64,000 nucleotides of DNA from Carposina sasakii (taxonomy: Eukaryota; Arthropoda; Insecta; Lepidoptera; Carposinidae), in the NCBI GenBank assembly GCA_014607495.2, contig CP053154.1, positions 8,246,001-8,310,000 of the forward strand. The letters run 5' to 3'. This document shows positions 46,591-58,600 of the stretch, piece after piece. Each line of letters opens with the position of its first letter. The stretch's first letter is position 1. Made by a program: the position numbers and the translations under genes. The notes below the pieces were generated by a model. That model did no database searches and was not told the DNA's origin. It was given only the letters and a program-made list of their open reading frames with translations.

Positions 46591-47075
46591 AATACTTTAT
46601 TGTACACACAAAAAAATTTGGTACATGGCCGAACTTAATGCAATATAGCATTTTTACCAGTTAACCCAATTACTGGAGAAAACCTTAGGGCCGTACAATA
46701 AAAACGAATAACATTGATAAAAAATAAAATAACTTAAGAACCTCTGTGCAAATGTGTTTTATCTATTCTGTGATATGTCTTTTTTTAATATTTTTGTTCG
46801 GGTTAGCTGGAAGAGATCTCTTATAGAGATAAGCTCGCCTTTGTACAATATTTATTTTAATTGTGTTATTTTTTATTTATGTGTGTGTGTACAATAAAGA
46901 AAGAAAGAACTACTTACACCGACAAAGACAATTCACAATATACACTACTTAGGTATGTCTCATTTTGTAGCGTCGTATGGTATTTCTGCACTCTTGACTT
47001 AAAAACCACTGCCGAAGAAGACTTTCGTATCTCCAGCGGAAGCTTATTCCAGAGATGAACAGCCGTATCTACGTA
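46591..47075 (+). repeat. Retroelement-like fragments after the tandem array
   Basis: AATACTTTATTGTACACAC leads into GGCCGAACTTAATGCAATAT and CTGGAGAAAACCTTAGGGCC, words also seen as extra segments inside unit C. Further right, ATCTCCAGCGGAAGCTTATT (about 47028) recalls a common lepidopteran LINE-related fragment. No intact frame. Confidence 0.45.
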
Positions 47076-47335
47076 GGCTACAATGCGCAAGTCTGTTAAT
47101 TAAAAGTTAACAAAGCCTTTGTGTAATTGGATAGCTTATCTGCATTTTAACCCCGGAACTGGTTAAATGATTTCGAACCTAATTAATTATTAAGCACACT
47201 TACTGAGAGGATATACTAGGTACGTCCTAAAGCACGTAATAAATAATTAAGTATTACGCTTTCCTACTTACCTGTCCCATTTATTTTATTTTAGTTCTTA
47301 CAGGGTATGAGTGGCGATGCTACGTCGCTGTACCT

Positions 47336-47530
47336 TCTTCTTCAGCCTATATTGCAGTCCACTGCTGGACGTAGGCCTCCCCCAGCGCATGCCACAAGGC
47401 TACGTCCATAGGGGGCTTTGGCCTTGCCCATAGTCACCACGCTGGGCAGGACGGGTTGGTGACCGCAGTGTGATTTTCGGCCTATGTTGTCAATACGGGA
47501 GGCGCTGCTGCCCACCTCCCGCAACCTACT
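47336..47530. repeat. Remnant of a common lepidopteran dispersed repeat
   Basis: CAGTCCACTGCTGGACGTAG, GCCTCCCCCAGCGCATGCCA and TGGGCAGGACGGGTTGGTGA are words typical of a high-copy lepidopteran repeat. Minus-strand open frames here are not genes. Confidence 0.55.
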
Positions 47531-47539
47531 ACCTACTGA

Positions 47540-49884
47540 ACTTAAATAAGGTGCAGGTAAATCTGTGATTTTTGACGAGGCAACACTAGCATTTTCGGTG
47601 TCAAGCCAACAGGCAGTTGTTTTAAGACAACCCGAAATAAGTAAAACAATCAACAAATTAGGTAGTAATAGATTAATACATGTTGCCATCCACATTTAGA
47701 ATATAAATAATAGATTCTATTATTTTTCTCTCTCTAAGTCTAACTAATGGCCTACCCACCACAAACCACGATCCTATTTTCCAAAAAAAGGAGCGACGAA
47801 ATGACCCGTTCAAACTTATTCTAAATCTTATACAAATTGCATACAAAATGTCTCCAGCAGGCTCGTGGGGTCCTGACGGCTATTACTTACAACGCAATAT
47901 CAAATTGCTTTCAATTTATTTCGCAATTGCCGTCTTTGAGTTTCGCTTTTTAGGGGCCTCTGACGTCGGTCCGAGGCAACAATAAAATGTATTCGTCCCC
48001 GGAATGTTTAATATGGGGAAAAGTTTAATAACGCGGCCGGCCGCCCGGCGGTCAGCTCTCCTCAGCCGGGTACGATAAATCAAATCTCTTTGCCTTCTAC
48101 GCTATGAGAAAATCCTTATTACATTCGACCTAATGTATGCGTCGTCGCATTATTAATTGGAAGTCTAGATTCCGAGTACAGGCTGTAAAAAGTTGCCGAC
48201 TTGCCGTCCAATTACATACCTAGTCGCTTAGGATTCATGTATGCGTCGTCGCATTATTAATTTGGAAGTACTAGATTGGGGCTAGTTTTTCCCTGTGACT
48301 TGGTCCGCGTAGACTATTGTCTACTTACTTGCTTAGCCTACAAATTCTGCCAAAACTTTTTGTTTTCTTTAACAGACTGTTTGAAAGTTGATTTTAAAAA
48401 AGGGAGCTGTTATATGTTATGTAGTTAGACAGTGCAACTACCTACATCAACCTACCATCATCAATCATTTAGTACGTTCCAAACATACCTACCTATTTCG
48501 CCTAAAATAAATCCATTCAAAAATATGTATTGGCATTATAAACACACAATGTACACTGCCTTTTTCAGTGTGTTCGTTTGAAATATGAGACCAACAACAA
48601 CACACGAGCTCATCAAGACTCAGTAGACGTAGCTCCGTAAGCCCTGAAGCCCGTTGCCAACAACACAATAGCTGTCTGACGTTAATTAAATGTTAACAAA
48701 CGCCCTCGTCGCCTAATTGGGACTGTAGCCTGTTATCCTTACCTTCTGCAGAATGACTTCCAAATTGAAGATGCACTTCACTTTTTACTGTGGATTCTTC
48801 AAACGGAGTGTAGGTCCTCCGACTTACCTTATTATTATCTAAGTTTGTAAAGACAAGGAGAAAATAATGTACATACTTAAACTTAGTTAGAGTATATACA
48901 TATACCTAATACATAGATACATATACCTATACCTAATACAATTTTTTTAAATGCATTGATGTTATTTGTAGATTAATTTGAATAAGTATGCCGCAAACAT
49001 GCAGAATGATACTAGTGCTACTAAAAGACCTTAGATGAAATTAAACTTTTAGGAATTGAGAAAACTTATTGACTTGAATAAAATGTAAAACTATTTCTTC
49101 CGATTATGTATGTAGGTACTATAACTATTAAATTAAAAAAGCTTAGAATTCTAAGGTTAATGCAAAATTGCAAATAAAGTCTGATCGGCTTTGAAGTTGT
49201 TTTTCAATACTTTTTCAGTTATCGTCATGTCTTCTAAATTCACAATTTCTTCTAAATTTACGACAAACATGGCTCTAAGACTATGTGCCATGCCTTTGAC
49301 TTCTGTTTAAAAAGTTTTTGACATTTCAGTGCTGCCAACGTTATGTAATTTACACTAAATATGGTAGTTTTGACAAGATAGTATACATAAATCATATAAA
49401 ATAATGTCACACCACAAATGGTCCGTAAATTGAGATTTTCTGTAAAAAAAATCTTATGTACCTAAATTACAGTTGCGTCAATATTTTACGGTACATCTGT
49501 AAATTTAAAGCACCGGGTACTTTGTATCCTATGATATATTATACTTAGCTGTTATGTGAGATCACACAGTCTCCTGATATTTTTTATGTACCTACCTATC
49601 ATAGGAATCTAACTGCCTTGTGTAAGCTTGCCAGTTATGTGTGAGAGCAGCCTACGAAGAGGGTGTCCAGGTGTAATCAGATCCACTTCGGGATTAGGTG
49701 AATCTAGTGCAATATTAGAGTTGGGCAGCGTTTCTGTTAAACATGAGGATTTTGACGAACATAAATTCAGTCACTTGATTCATATCCTTGTTCTTTTTTT
49801 CTCCCTTTGCTAGCTTTGAAAATTTATTGAAAAATGCGCTGACGAATTTAATATTGGATAAAAGTTTTTTAAAATTAATTTACG
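47540..49884. other. Upstream region of Gasz; duplicated phrase and GC islet
   Basis: Islet at 47980-48075 (GCGGCCGGCCGCCCGGCGG). The phrase ATGTATGCGTCGTCGCATTA occurs twice, at about 48133 and 48238. The Gasz promoter should lie near the right end, but no TATA or initiator can be fixed. Confidence 0.4.
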
Positions 49885-52800
49885 ATGGCTTACTTCGATC
49901 CAAGTGGATTCACAAGTGAAGATTCTGATAGCGACGACTATGGCTTCTTTGATAAACCTGTAAGTAAAAAAATATTTACCGGCCTTATCTCCAAATACCT
50001 ACATCCAAGACGTAGCTTATAGTACCTTTTACTATGAGAATTAAACGTTTTTTCACGTTGTTGTAAAAAAACAATAAAACCATAATGCTGTAGCTATTTA
50101 TTTGACCCGCACTTTAACTGAGTTTAGCGGGTGGTGCTAAGTAACATGGAAAGAAATAAGTAATTTATTAAAGGAAAACACAATGTATAAATTTTTTGAC
50201 CCAGTGTCACTCACGAATAAGACGAATCTAATGATACCTCTCAAGCTCAAATGTAACCACCAGTTTAGGCTCTAGTTTAGAGCAGTCTTTCCCAAAGTGG
50301 GCGATAACGCCCCTTCGTGGACGTTGGAGGCCTAGAGAGGGGCAATTAATGCTATTGACATTGCAGGCATGCTATTGACATTTTTAAGGTGGAATAAAAC
50401 TGCTGATTTTCATAGTGGGTGTTAAACGAAATAAGTTTGCAAACCTCTGCTCTAGAGTGTGCCAAAGAAAAATACATGCAAACATACACTCGATACAGTC
50501 CGGTTAAAAGCGAAGGTGCCAATAAGTACAGCCCCAGCTCTACCACTAATAGGTGACCGAGGTCTTCAATGTATTGACATTCTAGATGTATCACAATAAT
50601 AATATTGTGGTAGATAGGTACTAACGGTGGGGTGGTACTTGGTAATAGTTTAGGGAAATGTTTTTATATACCTAAGTTTGTAGATCTAAATATATATTGA
50701 AATATTCACACACTTCACAACACATTAACCTAGTCCCACACTAAAATCCCTAAGGTCTTGTATCGTGAGCACTAAGCAACGGTGTATAAATACCTAGATA
50801 CTTGTATACATCCATGACTCGGAAACAAACATCGATATTCATCATATCAATGTTTGCACCTACCGGGATTCGAACCCAGGACCTATGGCGTCGCAGGAAG
50901 GGTCACTACCTACTAGATCAATCGGCCGTCTAAATTTATAGACTATTTATATAGATTAACAAAATCTCCATTTATATTTTCTATTTCAGGGGCACTATCC
51001 TAAAGAGCCACAGTACAATCCTAAGAAGAGAACTGAAGTAAATTTACAAGATGCTATAATCCATGGCAACTTGAAGGAGGCTGAGAAGATTGTCACCTGC
51101 GGTATGTACAACAAATTACTTATCTATTTAACTAAATGTGCTTCTCTCTTACACTTTGGAATCTCAACATACTTAATTCTTTTTCAGTATCCTTTACCAA
51201 AGCATTAGTCATTTATATTTGACACCACACAGTTTAAAAAATCAAATTATTAAAGACAAGTATTATTTTAAATTTCAGATCTAGGGAATAACATGAATGT
51301 TAGGCTGGACAGTGGATGGACAGCACTTATGCATGCTTGCTTTCATGCCCAGGATAAAATTGTTAAACTTCTGCTGAATAAGGGTGCCGATCCTAATCTA
51401 CATGGAGGTAAATATGTAAAATGCTAAATTACTAATTATCAAAACCCAAGTGCATAGATGATAGAAAAATGATAAATTGTTAATCAAATTCATAATTTTT
51501 CGAAAGTAATGGGCAATGTGATAAAATAAATCAGGCATTTTATTCAATGAGATATGGTATTTAAACAAAGTTATTTATATCTAATTTCAGATTCTGTAAC
51601 GCCACTGATGTTAACATGCTCTAACAGCAGTGCCAGCAATGAAGCAGTGTTAAACATAATAAATGCTTTGCTAGAGAAGGACTGTATACTAAATGTTGGA
51701 GACAAGTATGGCCAAACTCCACTCATGAGGGCCATAGGCAGTGGGAGAGTGGCTGTGGTGCAGAAGTTACTAGAAAGACATGTTAATATTGAGATGAGAG
51801 ATCAGCAGGGATGGACAGTAAGTTATTACAGTGAGAGATTGTGTATAATATTGTACTTTCTTTGGTGGTTGTGGACAGCAGGCATGTGGGTCTCCCAGAC
51901 GGATTTTATGTAGGTACCTACATTTCATAGTAGTACCTACCTGCTTACTAAAAAAAAAACTAGATCCACCCTTAATGATTGATAATGATTTTTCTGTAAA
52001 GTTGTTTCTGGAAAACACTTATATAGTCCCTAGAGTAGTGCCCTGCACCTAGATACCTAGATTATTTTCTAAGACAATTACCTAACTAGCAAAAGCAAAG
52101 CGATAGCGAAAATTGTACAAAAATCGCTGATTGCTTGTCAAATTCGTATAACGTAAAATGAATTTCAAAGGAACTTTGACATTTCAAGGCGAATATTCGC
52201 TATCGCTTTGCTTCAGCTTGGCTATTGCAAATTAGGTAATCAGGGGGCGGATCTATGTGTAACAATCAATGATCTTTTGTTCAAAAGAATTTAGGAAGAA
52301 GTAGGACCCTGATCTATGGACAATTTATTGCCAGGAAATTCCTTGATTGCTGGAGTTATTGCATCACTGCAGAAAAAATATTTCACAGGACTTATTAGAA
52401 ACTTATACTTTATTGCACACAAATCTATACATATAATAATAATGTAACGCGTCGCTGTCTGTTATAGTTAAGTATTTCATTTCAGTGTCAGCAGAGAGCT
52501 CTTATTTATCCACTAAAGTTTTCAGGCGACATTCTGGGCAGTTCATCACAACCAGCCAGAGATACTGGAGCTACTGATAGCCCATGGAGCCAGACTGACC
52601 GAAGTAGATAAGTCCAATCGCACTCCTTATGATATTGCCACGTCACATGACTATCAGAACATAGTAGACATACTTAGCAAGTATGAGATCAAAAAAGATG
52701 AGGATGATGCAGAAGATCTGACACAAATGTCAATTGAACTTCAGAGCTGGCAGGATTATTATCCGGGAATTGAAAGAGGTGAAAAGTAAGTTTGTATGTG

Positions 52801-55800
52801 ATGATTTTTAGTATAGGAATGCCCTGGCAGCAGCTGGGACCAGTAATGAATAATATTTTTTTTTTTACAATTAGCTAGGCAAACATTTGACCGCCATCGT
52901 GCCTGATGTTAAGCAAGATGCGGCCTAGGGTGGTACATGTTTGCCTAGAAAGTGCCTATTCACTCTAGCTTTGAAGAGACCAATGTTGTAGTGCTCGGGA
53001 AATACATCAGCAGGAAGTGCATTCCACTCCATAGCTGTTCTCATTACATTTATCCATGCTTTTAAGTCTGCACTAGTTATACCCACTCAAATACACAAAA
53101 ACTAAGAATACCACTTTAATACATTTTGTTGCTTATTTTAATACAATAGATGTTCATTCAAAGAGAATGGATGTAAGGATATACAGAACATATCATATGG
53201 GATTGAGGTATAACATCTAATATATAAAATTCTCGTGTCACAGTGTTAGAAGTTAAACTCCTCCGAAACGGCTCGACCGATTTTCGTAAATCTTAGCATG
53301 CATATCGGTTAGAGTGGAGAATCGGACAACATCTATTTTTCATCCCCCTAAATGTTAAGGGTGGTCCACCACTAAATTTTTTACAAATTTTTTTGTTTTT
53401 ATTTTTTTATGATACAGCATACAAAAATACATACAACCATGAATTTTCACCCCTCTAGGATCAACCCCTTTTACATGGCAAAACAACGTTTGCCGGGTCA
53501 GCTAGTAAATAGATAATTACTAATAAGAACATCACTGCTTCTGATTCTTCTACTACTTATGATTTATTATCTATCTTTTCAGACCGACATACAAAGGCGA
53601 AATACGACACCTTCTCTATGGAATGAACTGCGAAAGACTCGAACCATTAATAAGCAACAGTAAGATAACTTTGAGAACATTTCTCCTATTGGAGGATAAT
53701 GATATGATCAAATTAGGTGTGGAGATGCCCTATCAGCGTCAGAGGTTAAAGATTGGACTCCGGAACTTCCACCTGCGAGGATGGAAACTTGGCTCTGTAG
53801 CTGGATTGTATGCTAGGAAAGCAGATAATTATAAGTAAGTTTGATATCATCACTAAAAAGTAGACTAGAGCCTGGGGATGGACTGTATTTCGCACAATCT
53901 ACCGAACTTACACTATTCTTTTCATAATATAACGTAATGTTAACAGCATAAAAAGCAGACACTGTCTCGCCGTAAAAAATTACATAGTGTGCCACATAAA
54001 TCACGCTACCCCTGATGCGTGAAGTATTTCGGTACTGGGTAACAAATCCCGATAAACACCTCACTAGCATTGGATTGTGTTATTGTTATTATATACCGAG
54101 TAGCAGTAGCTGTAAAGCCAGAATCGCGAACGTTGTACTCTGCTCCCACTTTATCTTGCCTCACCACACAATAAGTACATAATTTAATTTGTAATTTTAC
54201 CTTTTCAGGGTATTAGATTGTTTAACAACTTTGGGCACGCATCTACAGCAAGTGTACATTTTAGAAGCCACCATCCAATATACTTTACGTGAATACAATA
54301 GGATCCAAAATCAAATAAAGTTTGAACCGCCCGACTCGCCGACCATTGAAAAACTGAAGAAAGCTGCAAAAAATATTGTTTCCAATATTAATAATAATAG
54401 AAGAGAAATTAAGAGTATGAGAAAAATACTAGTTAAGGTAAGGCTGCCAAATTCTTTACAACACACAAAGCTGTGTTCTTATAAATACTTACAGGATTAT
54501 GAAGGAGATTCTACACTTTTAAACCATGTTTGGCATATACAGAGTGTAAAAAGACAACTATGTTTTTTTAATATCTCATATTCTTTGTAAAGTTGCGATC
54601 ATTTTCTTCTATGGAACCAACTCTGGGAAACGACAAAAAAAATTCATTTTCATTTTATTGCAAGCAATGTATTAGTTTGATGCTCAAAGTACAAATGTAC
54701 CTACAAAACTAACATTATAACATTTTGAGATGGTGCATTTAAAAAAAATGTTTGTTAACCGATTTCAGATGGATTTATGTAAAAAAAATGATAATAACAA
54801 TGTGACTTTGGACCTTAATATCTTGGAACCCCGTGGTTTCCCAGGGGTGCTTCCATAGAAAAAAATGATCGTGATGTTACAAAGAACAAAGTTGTCTTTT
54901 TACACCCAGTATAGTGTGCCAAATGTAAATAGTAAGTAACAAGACAGTTACTAGACAAGACAGCCCCTGAGTTCCCAAGTCTACTCTTCCGATATGCACA
55001 GAATAAGATACAGCTAATGTACTCTAGTGAAGTCCTATATCAGTACAGATCTTTAAAATAAAAGTAGTTATTTTGTCAAGTCAATGTAGCTCAGTAAGGA
55101 AGAATAAATGAACAGCAATTTAATGTTTATCACCTCTGGTGCCTTTATTTCTTAACTTCAAATATTTTCTGCTGTTGATAATTAGTGGTACAGAAATGTT
55201 CTCCTTGAAATAATAAAAACTTTATACCTAAATTTGTTGAAGTACCTTTATCGCCTGTACGTAGCCCACCTGCGCCGCAAAACTATAACAGCGGCGCATA
55301 TTCATTTCGCCGTTTCTTGTCACTATGTAGAAGAATTGTTCTAATTCTAACCCATAGATTTGATTAAAAAAAAATATTCTCATTCTTCCCTGGGGTTTCG
55401 TCGATATGCTCCGACGCCAGACACTTCCGCTCCTCGAACGCCATTGTGTTGCGATTCCGCGTTGTTTTTACACGTGTTTGTCGTAGTCGTAGTTCTACTA
55501 ATCAAACTACACTTATTCTTGTAACATGTAGTCTTGTAACAAGACACATGATGGCGGCAAAAATCGACCAACGGTTTCGATGTTATAGTTTCGCGGAGGT
55601 GTGCTACGGACGTATGTGAATACCAAGCTCACTAACACTTTTTTGTTTGTTGCAGATAAGTAGAAATAACCCACCTCCTGCGGACCTCATAAAGACAAAG
55701 TCTACCCAGGAGATAGCCCTAGATTACGTGACAGAGGTTGTGATGATTTGTTCCCTAGTCTTCTTCGCTTATAAAGCCAGAAACTACCTCATTAGTTTTA

Positions 55801-55808
55801 CAAAATAA
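49885..55808 (+). CDS. Gasz: GASZ/ASZ1 homologue (ankyrin repeats, SAM domain, tail anchor), 8 exons
   Basis: Eight exons, all with GT/AG introns and compatible phases: 49885-49959, 50990-51101, 51279-51407, 51591-51817, 52526-52785, 53583-53834, 54209-54437, 55656-55808. The product is 478 aa; vertebrate ASZ1 is about 475 aa. Order: short acidic N-terminus (1-25); about five ankyrin repeats (roughly 40-265) with hallmarks such as GWTALMHACF, GQTPLMRAI and RTPYDIA; SAM domain (about 268-336, starting near GEIRHLLYGMNCERLE); a charged basic/coiled region (about 355-428, REIKSMRKILVK); and a C-terminal hydrophobic segment (about 455-474, VVMICSLVFFAYKA) ending four residues before the stop, as in a tail anchor. 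Known for the family: GASZ sits on the mitochondrial outer membrane in germ cells and supports piRNA biogenesis. The role here is inferred from architecture. Introns carry a hAT-like MITE, a SINE, a Helitron and other repeats. The start is the first ATG of a frame that splices cleanly; an upstream non-coding exon is possible. Confidence 0.9.
50283..50449. mobile_element. Short hAT-like MITE in Gasz intron 1
   Basis: Ends CAGTCTTTCCCAAAGTGGGC and, inverted, CAGAGGTTTGCAAACTTATT, the CAGNGNTT form of hAT termini. Flanks GTTTAGAG and CTCTAGAG match at 6 of 8 positions, consistent with an aged 8-bp TSD. Confidence 0.55.
50698..50930 (-). mobile_element. tRNA-derived SINE in Gasz intron 1
   Basis: Minus-strand copy of the 42210 SINE, full length from GGCCGATTGATCTAGTAGG through GGGTTCGAATCCCGG to the 3' body. 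It lies about 60 bases before exon 2. Confidence 0.8.
52078..52239. mobile_element. Small palindromic MITE in Gasz intron 4
   Basis: Inverted arms TTACCTAACTAGCAAAAGCA and TTACCTAATTTGCAATAGCC, with a shared AGCAAAGCGATAGCGAA core. Confidence 0.6.
52424..52470 (+). mobile_element. 5' fragment of a Helitron in Gasz intron 4
   Basis: TCTATACATATAATAATAAT followed by GTAACGCGTCGCTGTCTG, matching the 5' end of the 32748 copy, then unrelated sequence about 55 bases before exon 5. Confidence 0.6.
52862..53050 (+). repeat. Dispersed retroelement fragment in Gasz intron 5
   Basis: GCTAGGCAAACATTTGACCG, TGCCTATTCACTCTAGCTTT and AGTGCATTCCACTCCATAGC are characteristic of an abundant lepidopteran LINE-related repeat. 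Confidence 0.6.
53216..53505 (+). mobile_element. Non-autonomous Helitron in Gasz intron 5
   Basis: TCTAATATATAAAATTCTCG to TTTGCCGGGTCAGCTAG, preceded by A and followed by T. Typical lepidopteran Helitron words include CTCCGAAACGGCTCGACCGA and GTTTGCCGGGTCAGC. Confidence 0.8.
54540..54909. mobile_element. TA-flanked MITE related to family 1, in Gasz intron 7
   Basis: Ends CAGAGTGTAAAAAGACAACT and its inverted partner AGTTGTCTTTTTACACCCAG (with small differences), with TA on both sides. Its right part holds CTTTGGACCTTAATATCTTGG, a variant of the family 1 core. Confidence 0.7.
54945..55060 (+). repeat. Diverged fragment of the 19685-type repeat in Gasz intron 7
   Basis: GATATGCACAGAATAAGATA and CAGCTAATGTACTCTAGTGA resemble the 3' half of the 19685 copy. 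Confidence 0.4.
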
Positions 55809-55809
55809 A
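55804..55809 (+). terminator. Candidate poly(A) signal of Gasz overlapping the stop codon
   Basis: AATAAA spans the TAA stop of the last Gasz exon (55806-55808). A T-rich tract follows within about 20 bases, as expected downstream of a cleavage site. If used, the 3' UTR would be only some 10-30 nt. I see no other AATAAA in the next 100 bases. Confidence 0.5.
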
Positions 55810-55861
55810 TGTTTCCTACTCTTTTTTTTTTTAAATTGACCGAATTTAATTTGATAGAAGT

Positions 55862-55990
55862 GATGTCCTCCAGACCGTATTTTCAACCATATACCAATAC
55901 CGGAGAATAGGCAACTTCGCAAAAGATATTATGGCGCAAAAATATATGCGCAAACACATGGTGCACTCTCTATTCCCTCAGTCACATTGA
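55862..55990. repeat. Fragment of the same dispersed repeat, downstream of Gasz
   Basis: ATACCGGAGAATAGGCAACT, AAAAGATATTATGGCGCAAA and ATGCGCAAACACATGGTGCA resemble the 3180-3355 repeat. Confidence 0.45.
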
Positions 55991-56340
55991 TAGAAGTAAG
56001 AAGCATGCAAATGTAACTTGTTTTATATTATTATCATTTTAATCAAAGTTCTTGAGATCGCTAGGTACTTTCATATAGATCCGCTTAGCCTGCATGATAT
56101 GGTAGGTAAACAAGCCGAGACGCACTTCCAACTTAAATATTATACATATATCTGCGCACGACTTCGTCAGCGTAAACTTAAGATCGGGCCCTCCTCCCGT
56201 TGGAATTTGGAATATTTTGCGCCTATTATCAGCATCAGCACGAAAAACTATTTTTGAGAAATAGAAATAATGTCATAGCGTCATGGTAATAAAGTAGAAA
56301 TTAGAAGCGAATGGGTAAGTATTTTAATTTACTACACACA

Positions 56341-56861
56341 TCTATACTAATATTATAAAGAGGTAAACTTTGATTGATTGTTTGTTTGTTTATTTGCAGC
56401 GAAAAGGTTCCGAAACTACTGGACCGATTTCAAAAATTCTTTTACCGTTAAAATCCTTATTGGACCTGGATGAATATAGGCTATAAGAATTTCCCGATAT
56501 TCCCAAGGGAAAGCGACCAACGGGAATTATATATTTTTTACGAAAACCGCTATACATATGAAGCTGAAATCGGGCATATAAGTTCATTAGGGACAGCGAG
56601 AGAGGACTAATAACGGATTTCCCGAAATTCCCACGGGAAGGGGACAAACAGGAATTTAATTTTTTTGCGAAAATCGCTATTTTTACGAAACTGAAATCGG
56701 ATTAGGGACTATGAGGAAGCTCTAAGAACGGATTTCCAGAAATTCCCACGGGAAGGGGACCAACGGGAGTTCCAAATTTTTATGAAAACCGCTGTACATA
56801 CATATGACGTTGTAGCTAATGTACTGATATGTACCGAAGCGAAGCGAGAGCGGGCCACTAG
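56341..56861 (+). mobile_element. Helitron downstream of Gasz
   Basis: TCTATACTAATATTATAAAG after A (56340) to GAGCGGGCCACTAG before T (56862). Carries about three copies of the CCCGAAATTCCCACGGGAAG motif that is expanded in the copy at 21798. Confidence 0.85.
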
Positions 56862-56975
56862 TATTACATATTTCTACACTGTTGCTTAGTACCCATGACA
56901 CAAAATCTTAGGGATCTTAGTATAGGACTAGGTTCATGGGATGTGAAGTGTGTATGTATATTTATTGACTTACTA
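56862..56975 (+). mobile_element. 3' fragment of the same SINE, abutting a Helitron
   Basis: CTTAGTACCCATGACACAAA ... ATAGGACTAGGTTCATGGG ... ATTTATTG. The 5' part is missing, and the fragment starts right after the Helitron end at 56861. Confidence 0.65.
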
Positions 56976-58198
56976 CAAATATAAATGTCATGAAAATTTC
57001 TATAAAGTAGGAACTTGCCACTGGATCTTACGGAAAGTTTTGTCTTGATGTTGATGATCTTGATCACTTATAGACGTTCTTTCAAGGTCTATTGGATTCT
57101 GCCAAGAATCATAATATGTATGTCATTTATATTTTTATTAATGACATCACAGCCTGACCTATGCAACCGTGAGTTATCTTGAGCGTGTCACATGAATTTA
57201 TGTTGCATCAAAATAATAATCCACTCATTGCCTGTTCAAAAATAACTATTCATAATAATTTACAACAGAACTGTTCTGGGATGAGTGATGTAATGTAATG
57301 CACTTTGGACTTGGTAAATTATCGCCATACATTGTGAGAATTTGTGCTAATATTGGCATAGATAGATCCTAAAGCTAATATTTTATATTCAGTGCCGGTT
57401 TCTCAAGCACTAATTAGATCTAATAGACCGTTGAATTTAAATTATCATTTTACTATCGGTTTGAAATACTTTTAGCGAGATTTAGGCTGCCTTTTTTATG
57501 GACGCACCACTCATTCCCGCCTCTGCAACTCCTCTAAGCCAGGATCAACCAAACAAAGCATAGAATCCCGGGGGACCTAACAAGCGACTAAAAAGCATTA
57601 AAACTAATAGAAAAACAGAACGTGAAGTATGAAGATAGGTACGCTTAATATAAAATTATTTAAATTTTAACTTAATACTAAGGCTGAGGAGTGGAAAAAC
57701 AGAGAAATATTAACCAGTGAGATTGCAGGACTAGAGCTAAGCCGATATTTTACAATCGTATTGTTTAATTTATCCGTTTCTGGCAACGCTACTTCCTAGC
57801 AGCTCGCTACAAGCTGCCCTATTTGATAAATAATACAGAATAATCTCGAATATGTGAATTTCAAAGCAAAAAATCAAATTATAGGTAGGTATTACGACTA
57901 CGTTCACATACGCCTACTTCGGTGACGATTTTACAGATAATACTCTGATTAAAATCGGGTCGGATGCATAACGAATGACTCCCACAATGTAAGTGACCCG
58001 CTCGGCCTTGCTCCGTTTTAGTTCCGTTCATTTGGCCGAGTGTATGCCTAATTATAATTGTTTGCGATTCATTACACCTGTCAACGCGGGCGCTGTTATA
58101 AATCATATTTAACCCATTTATATTTGCAGAAATGCTAATTTCCTTAGCAATAGAATCGAGTACGATTAATTTGAATTACTTGTATGCAAGTATGCCAT
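56976..58198. other. Intergenic between convergent genes, nothing firm
   Basis: AT-rich. A moderately GC-rich patch at about 57960-58095 contains CCGTTCATTTGGCCGAGTG. No gene supported. Confidence 0.4.
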
Positions 58199-58487
58199 GA
58201 TCAGCACGCGTATGATGAATTTGGTGAGAGCGAGATGTCTCACTTTTAAACGTCAAACTCACAGAGCTATTAATAACTAGATAAACTAAGTGTATGTACT
58301 TTGCATGTAAAATAGACTTAAGAATTAAAATGGTGCTGACTTAGGGCTGATAGAAGTGGTTTTCAATCCCTTTTTACACACCAAGTAGAAACACTTGCCT
58401 TGTCTAATCATTATTTAGCTCTGTGGATTTGACGTTTAAAAGTGAGACATATCGCTCTCACCAAATTCATCATACGGGTGCTGATGT
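58199..58487. mobile_element. Foldback MITE with about 75-bp arms
   Basis: Left arm from ATGATCAGCACGCGTATGAT through GGTGAGAGCGAGATGTCTCA to ACAGAGCTA; right arm is the inverted copy (TAGCTCTGTGGATTTGACGT ... CATACGGGTGCTGAT). About 130 bp between arms, non-coding. Confidence 0.7.
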
Positions 58488-58600
58488 TCGTGACCCAAAT
58501 CCATAAGGAAATGAACTAACATTGTGGGTACCTACGCGTGAGAGTTTCCACATTAACATAAACATTAAGAAATAGTTAAGGAACCATAAATTAGATAGTA

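Noticed and set aside
47342..47695. 117-codon minus frame starting with a hydrophobic stretch (possible signal peptide)
   Set aside because: Its distal half is a common dispersed repeat (LRPAVDCN reading), so the frame is composite.
51818..51913. Extension of Gasz exon 4 past the GTAAGT donor
   Set aside because: The donor is strong, and splicing to 52526 continues an ankyrin repeat (GWT then ATFWAVHHNQ) in frame.
54438..54590. Extension of Gasz exon 7 into the following open frame
   Set aside because: A GTAAGG donor at 54438 and the downstream exon 8 with a tail anchor fit GASZ; the extension enters a MITE.
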